A DNA stretch of 64,000 bases from Anoxynatronum sibiricum (GCF_039414295.1 NZ_JBCITM010000009.1:101875-165874); one strand, 5' to 3'; counted from the first letter of the stretch, positions 26,924 to 35,499 are shown. Numbers and translations: made by a program. The notes: generated by a model from the sequence alone, not told the origin.

Positions 26924-28249
26924 ATGAGTCAAAAAGAAGCCCTGCTGAAAAAAGTCAAGGATTTGGAAGTCGGTTTTATCCATCTGCAATTCACCGATAT
27001 TATGGGGGTGATGAAAAATGTCTCCATCCTCACCGATCAACTGGATAAAGCCCTGGATAACGAAATCATGTTTGACGGTTCTTCCATTGACGGATTTGTA
27101 CGTATTGAAGAATCCGACATGTACCTCTGGCCCGACCTGGATACCTTCACCGTTTTTCCCTGGACCAGTCATCCCAAGGAGGCCCGCATCATCTGTGATG
27201 TGTATAAGCCCGACGGCACTCCCTTTGTGGGCTGCCCCCGAAACGCCCTGAAAAGCGTGCTGAAAGAAGCTGAAGAAATGGGCTATACCATGAACGTGGG
27301 CCCTGAATGTGAATTTTTTCTCTTTAACACCGACGAGCAGGGAAACCCCACCCTGAACACCCACGATAATGCCGGCTATTTTGATCTGGCACCCATCGAC
27401 CTGGGAGGCAGCGCCCGTCTGGATATGGTGAATGTACTCACTGAGATGGGCTTTGAAATTGAGGCGTCTCACCATGAGGTGGCTCCCGGCCAGCATGAAA
27501 TCGACTTTAAGTATGCCGACGCCCTCACCACCGCCGACAATATCATGACTTTCAAAATGGCCGTGCGCATCGTCGCCCAGCGCCACGGTCTCCATGCCAC
27601 CTTCATGCCCAAGCCCCGCTTTGGCATCAATGGCTCTGGCATGCACATCAATCTTTCGTTGGCCAGCCTGGATGGCAAAAACGCCTTTTATGACGAAGCC
27701 GATCCCATGCAGCTCTCCGCAACCACCTATGCCTTTTTAGCCGGGGTGATTAAAAATGCCCGGGGCTTCGCCGCCGTCACCAACCCCACAGTGAACTCTT
27801 ACAAGCGCCTGGTGCCTGGCTATGAAGCACCGGTGATGATCGCCTGGTCTGCCAGCAACCGTAGTCCCCTCATTCGTATTCCCGCCAAACGGGGCAATTC
27901 CACCCGCATTGAGCTTCGTAACCCCGATCCCTCTGCCAACCCTTACCTGGCATTGGCTGCCATTCTGCGGGCAGGACTGGATGGCATCAAGAACCAGCTG
28001 ACACCTCCTGATCCAGTGATGACCAACCTGTATGAAATGAACGACGAGGAACGCAGCCTCAACTGCATTGACTGCCTGCCGGGCAGCCTCTTTGAAGCCG
28101 TGCAGGAGCTGGCGAAGAATGACGTGATCAAAGGTGCTCTGGGCCCCCACATCACTGAAAAGTTCATGGATGCCGCCCTTTATGAGTGGAAAAAATACTC
28201 GGCCTATGTCTCCCAGTGGGAGTTGGACCGTTACCTGAAAAAATTCTAA
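26924..28249 (+). CDS. glnA: Glutamine synthetase, type I
   Basis: This 441-residue enzyme makes glutamine from glutamate, ammonia and ATP. Family landmarks are FDGSSIDGF (about 47), GPECEFFLF (about 126), the ATP-site segment KPRFGINGSGMHINLS (about 230), NPTVNSYKRLVPGYEAP (about 287) and RIPAKRGNSTRIELRNPDPSANPYLA. The length and absence of the adenylylation loop place it in the GSI-alpha branch, which is controlled by feedback and protein partners rather than adenylylation. It lies in the amt-glnK-glnA-ANTAR operon and may also have its own promoter. AAAGGAG precedes the ATG. Confidence 0.96.
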   Translation: MSQKEALLKKVKDLEVGFIHLQFTDIMGVMKNVSILTDQLDKALDNEIMFDGSSIDGFVRIEESDMYLWPDLDTFTVFPWTSHPKEARIICDVYKPDGTPFVGCPRNALKSVLKEAEEMGYTMNVGPECEFFLFNTDEQGNPTLNTHDNAGYFDLAPIDLGGSARLDMVNVLTEMGFEIEASHHEVAPGQHEIDFKYADALTTADNIMTFKMAVRIVAQRHGLHATFMPKPRFGINGSGMHINLSLASLDGKNAFYDEADPMQLSATTYAFLAGVIKNARGFAAVTNPTVNSYKRLVPGYEAPVMIAWSASNRSPLIRIPAKRGNSTRIELRNPDPSANPYLALAAILRAGLDGIKNQLTPPDPVMTNLYEMNDEERSLNCIDCLPGSLFEAVQELAKNDVIKGALGPHITEKFMDAALYEWKKYSAYVSQWELDRYLKKF

Positions 28250-28303
28250 ACCCATGAACTTTTATCACCAGCAGCATAATAGTTGGAAGGGAGGGCGATG
28301 GCC

Positions 28304-28891
28304 ATGAACCGGGAAAAAATTCTGGTGGCCGACAGCAGTGAAGTCAGCCGAAAAAAAGTCTGTGACATGCTGAACCGACAGGGCTACTGGACCTTTCAGG
28401 CCACCGATGGTGCCCACACCCTTCGGGTTGCCCGAAAACTCAAGCCTGATCTGGTGATCATTGATGCCGGCATCTGGGGTATGCCGGCCGCCGAGCTGGG
28501 CCGCATCATCGAAACCGACGGCCTTTCCACCGTTCTTTATCTCGCCAGTCAGGTGACCCCGGAGTTTTTAGACATGATTCAAAAGCGCCACGTATATGCC
28601 TATCTCACCAAGCCCCTGCAGTCCCGCCAAATGGCGCAGATTCTGGATTTTGCCATGGTGAATGCCCGGAAAATCGCAGCTCTTACCGACAAGGTTTCCC
28701 GACTGGAACGTTCACTGGAGGGGCGCAAAACCGTTGACCGGGCCAAAGGACTGCTCATGGATCAAAAGCAACTGGCAGAGCAGGAGGCGTATGCCTACCT
28801 GCGACGCAAAGCCATGGATAACGGCATTACCCTGGAACAGGCTGCCGAAGCGATTATGCAGCAGCTTCACCCTTCTGGAAATTCCGCGTGA
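28304..28891 (+). CDS. Response regulator with ANTAR RNA-binding domain
   Basis: This 195-residue protein has a receiver domain (acidic Asp10, phospho-acceptor Asp54 in LVIIDAG, Lys103 in YLTKPL) and a C-terminal ANTAR domain at about 132-188 with the conserved VDRAKGLLM and EAYAYLRRKAMDNGITLEQAAEAI pattern (the latter spans about 161-184). ANTAR proteins bind hexaloop RNA hairpins and prevent terminator formation. The ATG at 28304 is chosen for GGGAGG nine bases upstream. As the last gene of the glutamine synthetase operon it is well placed to control nitrogen genes, including its own operon through the attenuator at 24842-24892. No kinase is adjacent; the HisKA_2 kinase at 16388-17371 is a candidate. 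Confidence 0.9.
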   Translation: MNREKILVADSSEVSRKKVCDMLNRQGYWTFQATDGAHTLRVARKLKPDLVIIDAGIWGMPAAELGRIIETDGLSTVLYLASQVTPEFLDMIQKRHVYAYLTKPLQSRQMAQILDFAMVNARKIAALTDKVSRLERSLEGRKTVDRAKGLLMDQKQLAEQEAYAYLRRKAMDNGITLEQAAEAIMQQLHPSGNSA

Positions 28892-28915
28892 TCACATGAT
28901 TGACCATAATTATCG

Positions 28916-28952
28916 AAAGGGAGGCAACTGATGAATTCAGCTGCCTCCCTTT
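28916..28952 (+). terminator. Terminator hairpin after the ANTAR gene
   Basis: Stem AAAGGGAGGCA/TGCCTCCCTTT is 11 perfect pairs, extended inside by CTGA/TCAG. The T-run is short (three), with matching A residues on the other strand, so it may serve the convergent MFS gene too. Confidence 0.75.
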
Positions 28953-29057
28953 CAGTTGAGCCATCAAAATAATGTCACTCCAGACACTCGCAGATCTGTT
29001 CACACACTTCATGCCGAAACAAACGATGGGTGATTCCCATTAACCCGCATGATTTCA

Positions 29058-30203
29058 TCATGATTTAATGGCTGCAACCCGGTTCCACTGCACTAAAATC
29101 AGTAAAAAGATGAAAAAAGGGAAAAGCTGAATTCCCCATCCAGACAAAGCAATTCCCATCAGAGGCGGAATTGTGGCCACACCCACATAAGCTGCGGCAA
29201 ACTGATACCCCATCAGAGTTTGGGAAACCTGTGCCCCAAAACGAGTGAGTGTTTCGTGTACCATGGCAGGAAAAACAGGGGCAAACCCAAGCCCAATGAG
29301 CAGAAAGGCCGGCATGGGCAAGATTCCTGATATCAGCAACACCGCACCACAGCCCGACACGACGAACCCTGCTATAATCAATTGCCCGTTGTTCAGCCTG
29401 AAAGAAATCGCCCCTGCCAGCAGACGACCGGCAGTGATGCCCCCATAATAAAGCGCCACCACCTGTGCCGCCCGTTCAAGGGAGATGCCGTGGAACTGAA
29501 ACAGGTAGCTGGCACCCCACAATCCCATGGCATACTCCCCGCCACAGTAAAACAGGAACACCAGCATGGCATTTGGTGCTCCTTTGGTTTTGAAGACTTC
29601 CCTGGCAGTTAGCACACCTGCAGGTTCTTTTTCATGGGATGCCAAGCCTTTCTGATGTTTTCGCCACAGGGGAAGGGAAACCAGCAACACCGCAGCCAGT
29701 GCAAACTGAATGTAAGCAATGGTTCGAAACCCGGCTCGCCAGGATTCGGTTTGTATCAGTACGGCAGCCATGACCAGGGGCCCCGCCGTAGCGCCGATAC
29801 CCCAACAGGCATGCAGCCAGTTCATGTGATGGGCTTTAAAATGCGTTGCCACGAAATGGTTTAGTGCAGTATCAACAGATCCGGCACCAAAACCCAGGGG
29901 CACCGCCAGGAAGACAATCCATCCGTAATGGGGTGCCACGCCGAACCCCAGGAGTGCTGCCGCTGTGAGAAAAGTGCTGAAAAAAGCAATTTTTCCTTCG
30001 CCAAAAGCAGCAATGAGTCTGCCGCTGAGCAAACTGCTTGCCACGGTTCCAATGGTTGTCACGGTGGCAATCAAACCGCCTGCCTTTAAATCCATGACCC
30101 ATTCGGTTCGAATCAGCGGCCAGGCCACACCAAAAACGGCATCGGGCAATCCCAGGGAAATAAACGCCATGTAAATGACCATCAATAAGATGACTGTTAT
30201 CAT
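29058..30203 (-). CDS. MFS transporter coupled to the N-ATPase operon
   Basis: This 381-residue protein has about twelve hydrophobic helices and the major facilitator pattern, including LGLPDAVFGVAWPLI in the first helix and a charged loop SGRLIAAFGEGK between helices 2 and 3. Its ATG shares four bases with the gamma-subunit stop (ATGA), so it is translationally coupled to the ATPase operon and is its last gene. MFS genes are not a usual part of N-ATPase operons. The substrate is unknown; resemblance is to sugar or uncharacterised MFS members. A weak GAGGCGG lies upstream of the start. Confidence 0.82.
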   Translation of the reverse strand: MITVILLMVIYMAFISLGLPDAVFGVAWPLIRTEWVMDLKAGGLIATVTTIGTVASSLLSGRLIAAFGEGKIAFFSTFLTAAALLGFGVAPHYGWIVFLAVPLGFGAGSVDTALNHFVATHFKAHHMNWLHACWGIGATAGPLVMAAVLIQTESWRAGFRTIAYIQFALAAVLLVSLPLWRKHQKGLASHEKEPAGVLTAREVFKTKGAPNAMLVFLFYCGGEYAMGLWGASYLFQFHGISLERAAQVVALYYGGITAGRLLAGAISFRLNNGQLIIAGFVVSGCGAVLLISGILPMPAFLLIGLGFAPVFPAMVHETLTRFGAQVSQTLMGYQFAAAYVGVATIPPLMGIALSGWGIQLFPFFIFLLILVQWNRVAAIKS

Positions 30204-31099
30204 GTGCTGTTTACCGCCTCCTGCTCCTTGGATTTCTTAATGGCCTTAAAGCCTGAAATCACATCATTGACTTCTTCGGTGATCTGGTTCTGGCGTTGCC
30301 GGCGGTACTTGGCATTCAGATCCACCAGCCGTTCATCAATGTTTTTTTCAGCTGACTGCATGGAAGCCAGCCGGCTGGCGTTTTCTGAAGCCAGAGAATA
30401 ACAAAAAGCCCGGTAAAGGCTGATGAAAAAATACTGGTGGATCAAATGAGAAAACAGGTTCTTTTTACTGACAAAATAAGTGGGCAGTGAATTGGACTCC
30501 CATTCCACATCGTTTTTGATCAGCTCTTCCAGGTCAATGGGGAAGAGCCGTTCGGTTTCTTCGACAAAGGAAGCGACCTCCTGAGGTTTGTTGTAGTGCA
30601 GCAAAATGCGGCCAACGGTCTTGCTTTCCCGAATTTCATCAATGGCCAGAAGAAGACGCTGCACCATAGACGTGATCCCTTCTTCTGTCTGGGGGACAGG
30701 TAACACCGTGTCTACCTTAAAGCCTTCTTCCAGTCGGTTAAGTACTTGCTGGCCAACCACGAGGACCACATCTTCCTCTCCCGGCGTGATTTTTTCCTGC
30801 GCAAAGGCAACGATGCGTTCATTAAACCTTCCCGCCAACCCATGGTCTGACCCAAAAATAACATGGATGTCACTGCCTTTCACCTTCTGCTGGGGAGGCT
30901 TTGTTTCTTCGCCGGTGGTGATGACGACGTACAGGGCCCGATCCAACACACGCCGGTAAGCCATGGAAGCCGCAGCCGCATTCTGAAACTGTGTAATCAC
31001 AGAAGATGCGTGGGCTTTCATGGTGGAAACGATGGATTGAAGGCTTTCAGCCGAGTTGATGCTGCGTTTAATCGATTGCAGGTTTTCCATCTGCCTCAT
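30200..31099 (-). CDS. atpG: N-ATPase gamma subunit
   Basis: This 299-residue protein forms the rotor shaft of the F1 sector. The N-terminal coiled coil (LQSIKRSINSAESLQSIVSTMKAHAS) and C-terminal coiled coil (ASRLASMQSAEKNIDERLVDLN) are recognisable, with a divergent middle, as expected for N-ATPase gamma. The ATG at 31099 is 4 bases after GGAG; an alternative ATG lies three codons in. It overlaps the end of the alpha gene by 32 bases. The gene order beta-epsilon-Q-R-a-c-b-alpha-gamma defines the N-ATPase type. Confidence 0.9.
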   Translation of the reverse strand: MRQMENLQSIKRSINSAESLQSIVSTMKAHASSVITQFQNAAAASMAYRRVLDRALYVVITTGEETKPPQQKVKGSDIHVIFGSDHGLAGRFNERIVAFAQEKITPGEEDVVLVVGQQVLNRLEEGFKVDTVLPVPQTEEGITSMVQRLLLAIDEIRESKTVGRILLHYNKPQEVASFVEETERLFPIDLEELIKNDVEWESNSLPTYFVSKKNLFSHLIHQYFFISLYRAFCYSLASENASRLASMQSAEKNIDERLVDLNAKYRRQRQNQITEEVNDVISGFKAIKKSKEQEAVNST

Positions 31100-32603
31100 C
31101 CCACTCCTCTTTCAGCCTGTCACTGACTCGCTGCAGAAAGCTTTCCTTGACATGTTCATCCAGGCGTTCTGCTTCCATCAACTGCTTGCGAAAGGTTTCA
31201 TCTTCCCGCACCAGGGACTGGATGATTTTTTCTGCCTGACTAATCTTATTCACCGGCACACTGTCCAAAGTGCCGGAGGTGACCGCCATGAGAATACCGA
31301 TCTGTTCTGTCACTTCAATGGGTTGGTATTGGGGCTGGTTGAGTACCGCCCGGATTCGTGCGCCCCGTTCCAGAATTCGCTTGGTATTTTCATCCAACCG
31401 GGTACCAAAGCTGGCAAAGGTTTCAAGTTCTTCAAACTGGGAATAGGTCAGCTTCAGGGCACTGGTGATCTGGCGGTAAGCCGGTACCTGGGTTTTACCA
31501 CCCACCCGGGAAACTGAGGTGCCAATTTTCACTGCCGGCAGGTTCCCTTTCTGGTACAGTTTGGGAGAAAGGGCAATCTGACCGTCGGTAATGGAAATCA
31601 GGTTGGTGGGGATATAAGCGGACAGGTTTTCTGCCTGGGTTTCAATGATGGGCAGCGCCGTCAGACTGCCACCGCCAAAGGCCGGTTTTAAGTGCGTGGA
31701 GCGTTCCAGCAGCCGGGAATGGATATAAAAGATATCGCCAGGATAAGCTTCCCGACCGGGGGGCCGTTCCAGCAACAGTGACAGTTCCCGGTAGGCCCGG
31801 GCGTGGCGGGTCAGGTCATCATAAATGATCAGCACATCTCTTCCCTTTTCCATAAAATACTCTCCCAGAGATGTGGCGGCGTAAGGGGCAATGAAAGATA
31901 CCCCTGGTGCTGATTCTGAACCGGCCACCATGACCACGGTATAGTCCATGGCATCATGTTCCTTTAACATCTCAATCACCTTGGCCACCGCGGTGATTTG
32001 CTGACCAATGGCACAATAGATACATATTACATCTGCCTTGCGCTGGTTAATGATAGCGTCGACAGCAATGGCGGTTTTCCCGGTTTGCCGGTCGCCCAGA
32101 ATCAACTCCCGCTGGCCTTTGCCGATGGGCACCACTGAATCGATCACCTTCAGACCTGTTTGCAGGGGTTTGTTCACCGCCGCCCGGTGCATGATGGGCG
32201 GTGCTTCCCGTTCGATGGGCATCCGCCGGTCCATTTCAATGGGACCCAGATCGTCCAGGGGTTCGCCCAGGGGACTGATCACCCGGCCTAACACTTCCTG
32301 TGACACGGGAATGTCTGCCACCTGGTAACTTCGTGTCACCCTGTCGCCCGATTGAATATGCTTGTATTCCCCCAGCAGAATCACACCAACAGAGCGAAAA
32401 TCCAGGTTAAAGGCCATTCCCATGGTGCCTCCCGGAAACTTGATAAGTTCCTGGTTTTTCACGGCCTTTAGTCCTTTAATCACGGCAATGCCATTATCAA
32501 TGGACACCACCGTACCGCTTTCTTCCACATCTTCTTTACCCAGCTGTTGTTCCACAGCTGCGTCGATGGTTTCTTCCAATAGGGAAAGTTGTTTTGTCAG
32601 CAT
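31068..32603 (-). CDS. atpA: N-ATPase alpha subunit
   Basis: This 511-residue non-catalytic F1 subunit has the P-loop GDRQTGKTAIAVDA, the Walker B region DVLIIYDDLTRHARAYREL and the family segment RPPGREAYPGDIFYIHSRLLERS. Its N-terminus is the usual beta-barrel (SGTVVSIDNGIAVIKGL). It sits between the b and gamma genes. Divergence from ordinary housekeeping alpha subunits and the operon order indicate the N-ATPase type; a separate H+-ATPase operon, if any, is not in the window. Confidence 0.93.
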   Translation of the reverse strand: MLTKQLSLLEETIDAAVEQQLGKEDVEESGTVVSIDNGIAVIKGLKAVKNQELIKFPGGTMGMAFNLDFRSVGVILLGEYKHIQSGDRVTRSYQVADIPVSQEVLGRVISPLGEPLDDLGPIEMDRRMPIEREAPPIMHRAAVNKPLQTGLKVIDSVVPIGKGQRELILGDRQTGKTAIAVDAIINQRKADVICIYCAIGQQITAVAKVIEMLKEHDAMDYTVVMVAGSESAPGVSFIAPYAATSLGEYFMEKGRDVLIIYDDLTRHARAYRELSLLLERPPGREAYPGDIFYIHSRLLERSTHLKPAFGGGSLTALPIIETQAENLSAYIPTNLISITDGQIALSPKLYQKGNLPAVKIGTSVSRVGGKTQVPAYRQITSALKLTYSQFEELETFASFGTRLDENTKRILERGARIRAVLNQPQYQPIEVTEQIGILMAVTSGTLDSVPVNKISQAEKIIQSLVREDETFRKQLMEAERLDEHVKESFLQRVSDRLKEEWDEADGKPAID

Positions 32604-32648
32604 GGGTTAACCACCTTACCTGTCTAATGAATCAGACGTCAGCCTGGT

Positions 32649-33404
32649 TTAGGCCGTCCGTTTTTTAATGAGTTGCTGAACGTTCTTTTCTGCTTCTTCC
32701 AGATACTTGCGCACATTGGTATGCACTGTCAGTGTTTCAAGTTTCAGCTCATACCCCTGAATCAGTTCCGCTTCCACTTCGTAGCTTATTTCCTTGTAGG
32801 TGCCCACTTTCTCTTGAAGCACTTTTTCCAGAGATTCTTTTTGCTGCTCCGACAGTGCTTCTGAACTGATGAGGATGATCCGTTCCTCTTTGGATGCCAT
32901 ATCTTCCCTCAGGATATCCTCTTCCAATGCCGCCACTTTTTTCATAAAAGAATCGAACACTTTTTCACTGAGTTTTTCTTTTGAAAAGGACCCCAGAATG
33001 TGTTCAGCAATTTTGACGGCGTTATGCCCCAGTGAAGTCCGCAGGTCCTGGATAAACCGCTCCTGCTCCTCTTCCACTTCTCTCCTGTAATCGCTGCGTT
33101 TCTGTTCCGCTTCTTCCCTGTAGACAGCTAACAGTTCTTCTTTCTTTTCCTGCGCCTGTTGTTTAGCGGCTTCCAACTGCCTGTCTTTCTCTTTTTCCAA
33201 CTCTGCCAAGTTGTGGTTGTAGGTTTCAATTAATTCATCTGCCTTCTTCATTTTCTCCTCCGATTTTGTCTGGTTATCCCGGATTCGCTGCTGCCGGTCG
33301 TCCATGGCTTTGATCACGGGTTTATAAAACAGTTTTTGCAACAGAAAGAGAAGAATGAAAAAGTTGATCATTTGGGCGATGATTTCAAACCAGTTAATAT
33401 TCAT
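32649..33404 (-). CDS. atpF: N-ATPase subunit b with long delta-like C-terminal part
   Basis: At 251 residues this is much longer than a normal b subunit (about 160). An N-terminal membrane helix (FEIIAQMINFFILLFLLQKLF) is followed by a long charged coiled coil to about residue 150, then by a region (about 150-245) whose pattern of helices and the motif AELIQGYELKLE resembles the C-terminal half of subunit delta. No separate delta gene is present in the operon. I infer that this one protein provides both peripheral-stalk functions, as reported for N-ATPases. Confidence 0.88.
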   Translation of the reverse strand: MNINWFEIIAQMINFFILLFLLQKLFYKPVIKAMDDRQQRIRDNQTKSEEKMKKADELIETYNHNLAELEKEKDRQLEAAKQQAQEKKEELLAVYREEAEQKRSDYRREVEEEQERFIQDLRTSLGHNAVKIAEHILGSFSKEKLSEKVFDSFMKKVAALEEDILREDMASKEERIILISSEALSEQQKESLEKVLQEKVGTYKEISYEVEAELIQGYELKLETLTVHTNVRKYLEEAEKNVQQLIKKRTA

Positions 33405-33410
33405 AACGGC

Positions 33411-33677
33411 CTACCCTGTTATTAAATTCCAGAATGGATTGGCGAAAAGTAAAATCATTGAAACCACAAAGCAGTAAATGGCAGTTGATTCAATCATGGC
33501 AAGGCCTACAAAAAGTGTTCTTGAAATGGTATTGGCTTCATCTGGCTGCTGGGCAATTGACGCCAGTGCCTGGGCAACGGCTTTTCCCTGTCCTAAAGCG
33601 GGTGCAATTGAACCAATGGCAATGGTCATTCCGGCGATCACAATTGACGTCATTCCGATGACACTCACAGAATCCAT
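33411..33677 (-). CDS. atpE: N-ATPase subunit c (Na+-binding rotor)
   Basis: This 88-residue hairpin protein forms the membrane rotor ring. Helix 1 carries PALGQG with Gln30, and helix 2 carries IESTAIY with Glu63, Ser64, Thr65 and Tyr68. These match, with identical spacing, the Na+ ligand set of the Ilyobacter c subunit (Gln32, Glu65, Ser66, Thr67, Tyr70), so the rotor is predicted to be Na+-specific. The start is the ATG at 33677 behind AGGAGG; the 50-residue upstream extension of the frame runs through a tandem repeat and is not real. Confidence 0.93.
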   Translation of the reverse strand: MDSVSVIGMTSIVIAGMTIAIGSIAPALGQGKAVAQALASIAQQPDEANTISRTLFVGLAMIESTAIYCFVVSMILLFANPFWNLITG

Positions 33678-33691
33678 TCGACAACCTCCTC

Positions 33692-33760
33692 GTTTATTGT
33701 TCGCTGCTATTAATCGCTGTTTATTGTTCGCTTCTATTAATCGCTGTTTATTGTTCGCTG
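33692..33760. repeat. 27-bp tandem repeat between atpB and atpE
   Basis: Two copies of a 27-bp unit (33692-33718 and 33719-33745, one mismatch) and a 15-base third copy (33746-33760) lie between the c-subunit ribosome-binding site and the end of atpB. The last partial copy overlaps the final codons and stop of atpB. The spacer length could change by slipped replication. Confidence 0.9.
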
Positions 33761-34443
33761 TCGACCTGTTTTTTCCCTTTTTTCTTTTTTGTGGCAGAAC
33801 CAATGTAGACAATGGCCAGGATGGCAAATATATAGGCTTGTATCACCCCGGTAAGCAGCCCCAGTACCTGCATGACCACGGGGAAGAACAGGGGAATAAC
33901 CCCCAGCAGAATGACCGCGATAATGCTGGCACTCATCACATTGCCGTACAGGCGAATGGCCAGGGACAGGGTGCGGGTGATTTCACTGATGATGTTAAAA
34001 GGAAGCATGATCACCGTTGGCTTAATGTATTCCTTCAGGTACCCTTTAATCCCCTGGCTGGCAATTCCGAATGTGGGAACCGCCAAAAAGACGCACAATG
34101 CCAGGGCGATGGTGGTATTGAGGGAACCGGTGGGAGCGACGAACCCCGGCACCACCGACAGAATGTTGGCTGCCAGAATAAAGATGAACAGGGTACCAAT
34201 AAAAGGCAGGTACGGCCCAGGGTCCTGGCGGCTCACTTCATAGATCTGTTTTTTGATGGTTATGATCAGGGCTTCCAGGATGTTTTGCCCCTGGCTGATT
34301 TCCGGGCCAGGCTTCACATTGCGGGTAATCAGGTAGGACCCCACCGCCAATACACCCATGGTGATCCAGGTAAACACCAGCGTGGCTGAGATGGTCACAA
34401 ACCGCCACTGAAAATAAACAATATCGCTGGGATCAAGGTTCAT
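33748..34443 (-). CDS. atpB: N-ATPase subunit a
   Basis: This 231-residue membrane protein forms the ion half-channels beside the c ring. The essential arginine is in SLAIRLYGNVMSA, and the C-terminal helix reads QAYIFAILAIVYIGSA, as in other a subunits. The start is the ATG at 34443 (MNLDPSD), four bases after the atpR stop, with AAGGGAG upstream; the 17-residue longer frame overlaps atpR. The C-terminus is a lysine-rich tail ending inside a tandem repeat. Confidence 0.92.
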   Translation of the reverse strand: MNLDPSDIVYFQWRFVTISATLVFTWITMGVLAVGSYLITRNVKPGPEISQGQNILEALIITIKKQIYEVSRQDPGPYLPFIGTLFIFILAANILSVVPGFVAPTGSLNTTIALALCVFLAVPTFGIASQGIKGYLKEYIKPTVIMLPFNIISEITRTLSLAIRLYGNVMSASIIAVILLGVIPLFFPVVMQVLGLLTGVIQAYIFAILAIVYIGSATKKKKGKKQVDSEQ

Positions 34444-34447
34444 TACA

Positions 34448-34723
34448 TCACTCCCTTTCGGTTGGTGCAGGGGAATTCTGCCGCACTTTGGCAATCATCA
34501 TAAACTTCACCAGCATAACCCCCGCCACCGCCGCCAACAGGTTCTTAATGTCCCCTGCCATGAGAAAATAAAGGCCAGTCAACAGAATCGCCATACGCAC
34601 CAACATACTGGCCACCATCAGAAAGCCTGGATGTTTCGCCGTTGGCAGTTGATTCACACTCCAGTAGAGGCCGCCAAAAAAAACCAGGCCCAGTCCCATA
34701 CCGCCTAAAAAACCCAGGATCAA
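34448..34723 (-). CDS. atpR: N-ATPase accessory membrane protein AtpR
   Basis: This 91-residue protein has three hydrophobic segments with polar residues inside them (FLMVASMLVRMAILLTGLYF), matching the small protein encoded between atpQ and atpB in N-ATPase operons, thought to help assemble the rotor ring or act in ion binding. The start is TTG at 34723, eight bases after AGGAGG. It ends four bases before the a-subunit gene. Confidence 0.85.
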   Translation of the reverse strand: MILGFLGGMGLGLVFFGGLYWSVNQLPTAKHPGFLMVASMLVRMAILLTGLYFLMAGDIKNLLAAVAGVMLVKFMMIAKVRQNSPAPTERE

Positions 34724-34737
34724 TTCATCCGCCTCCT

Positions 34738-34808
34738 CTTACTCTCCATACTCTTTTTGCTCTACATACTCCTCTTGCGCTGCATACTCCTCTTGCGTTG
34801 CATACGCT
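34738..34808. repeat. 18-bp tandem repeat between atpQ and atpR
   Basis: About three to four imperfect copies of an 18-bp unit fill the 86-base gap. On the mRNA strand each unit carries an AAGAGGAGTATG-like sequence, that is, a ribosome-binding-site core followed closely by ATG, giving short in-frame minicistrons (MQRKRSM repeated, then stop). Confidence 0.8.
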
Positions 34809-34809
34809 T

Positions 34810-35106
34810 TTACTCTTCCTCACTTTTTTGCTTCACCCAGTGCCAGGCATTGAAACAACCCAACAAAATACCGGCGAACAACAGGGTGAGTGTCCAGGAA
34901 AACCCGGTGGGATAGCGGTTGTCAAGGTATACACCTGCTGCAATCCCCATCAGGGTGGGAATGGCAATGGACCAGCCCACAATACCGAACACGCCCAAGC
35001 CAAACATGATGTCGTCTTTTTCCGTTTTGGCTTTTATTTTCTTCGCCGCATCCAACTGGATCCTGTGCTTCATTTGTTCTTCTGGAGAGCGCTTTTTCTT
35101 GTCCAA
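34810..35106 (-). CDS. atpQ: N-ATPase accessory membrane protein AtpQ
   Basis: This 98-residue protein has a basic N-terminal half with predicted helix (about residues 1-32) and two membrane helices (MFGLGVFGIVGWSIAIPTLM and WTLTLLFAGILLGCF) separated by GVYLDNRYPTG, the pattern of AtpI/AtpZ-like assembly proteins. It occupies the second accessory position of the N-ATPase order (after epsilon). The start is TTG at 35106, seven bases after AGAGGTG. It may provide Mg2+ or assist c-ring assembly, by family analogy. Confidence 0.86.
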   Translation of the reverse strand: MDKKKRSPEEQMKHRIQLDAAKKIKAKTEKDDIMFGLGVFGIVGWSIAIPTLMGIAAGVYLDNRYPTGFSWTLTLLFAGILLGCFNAWHWVKQKSEEE

Positions 35107-35118
35107 AGAGACACCTCT

Positions 35119-35499
35119 TTATGATTCGATTTCCATAAAACGTCTGATGGTATCGGTTTCCAGTTTAACCAGCACTTCGCGAGCCTTCTTTTCCCTTTCA
35201 TCCTGCTTCTGATAATTTTCTGCCAAAGACTCATGCAGTTTTTCCAGGGAATCGCCTTTAACGGCCTGAAAAGTGGACACCACCACCGCGTCCCCTTCCT
35301 TCACCAAGGTTCCCTGTTGAATGGCGTAGTACTCATCCTGGTTGTTTTTCGTTAACGTCAAGATGCCAGGCTGCAGACTCCACACCACATCAATGTGTTT
35401 GGGTAACACCTGGAAACCGCCTTCGGTTCCAGGGGCAGTGATTTTATCCACCGGCTGGTCCAACAGCGTACGATAGGGCAGCACCAGCTTAATGTTCAT
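35119..35499 (-). CDS. atpC: N-ATPase epsilon subunit
   Basis: This 126-residue protein couples F1 to the rotor. The beta-sandwich part is recognisable as TAPGTEGGFQVLPKHIDVV and ILTLTKNNQDEYYAIQQGTLV, followed by a helical C-terminus rich in charged residues. The ATG at 35499 overlaps the 3' end of the beta gene by 11 bases; the longer frame to 35550 lies wholly inside beta. It is followed by atpQ after 12 bases. Confidence 0.88.
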   Translation of the reverse strand: MNIKLVLPYRTLLDQPVDKITAPGTEGGFQVLPKHIDVVWSLQPGILTLTKNNQDEYYAIQQGTLVKEGDAVVVSTFQAVKGDSLEKLHESLAENYQKQDEREKKAREVLVKLETDTIRRFMEIES

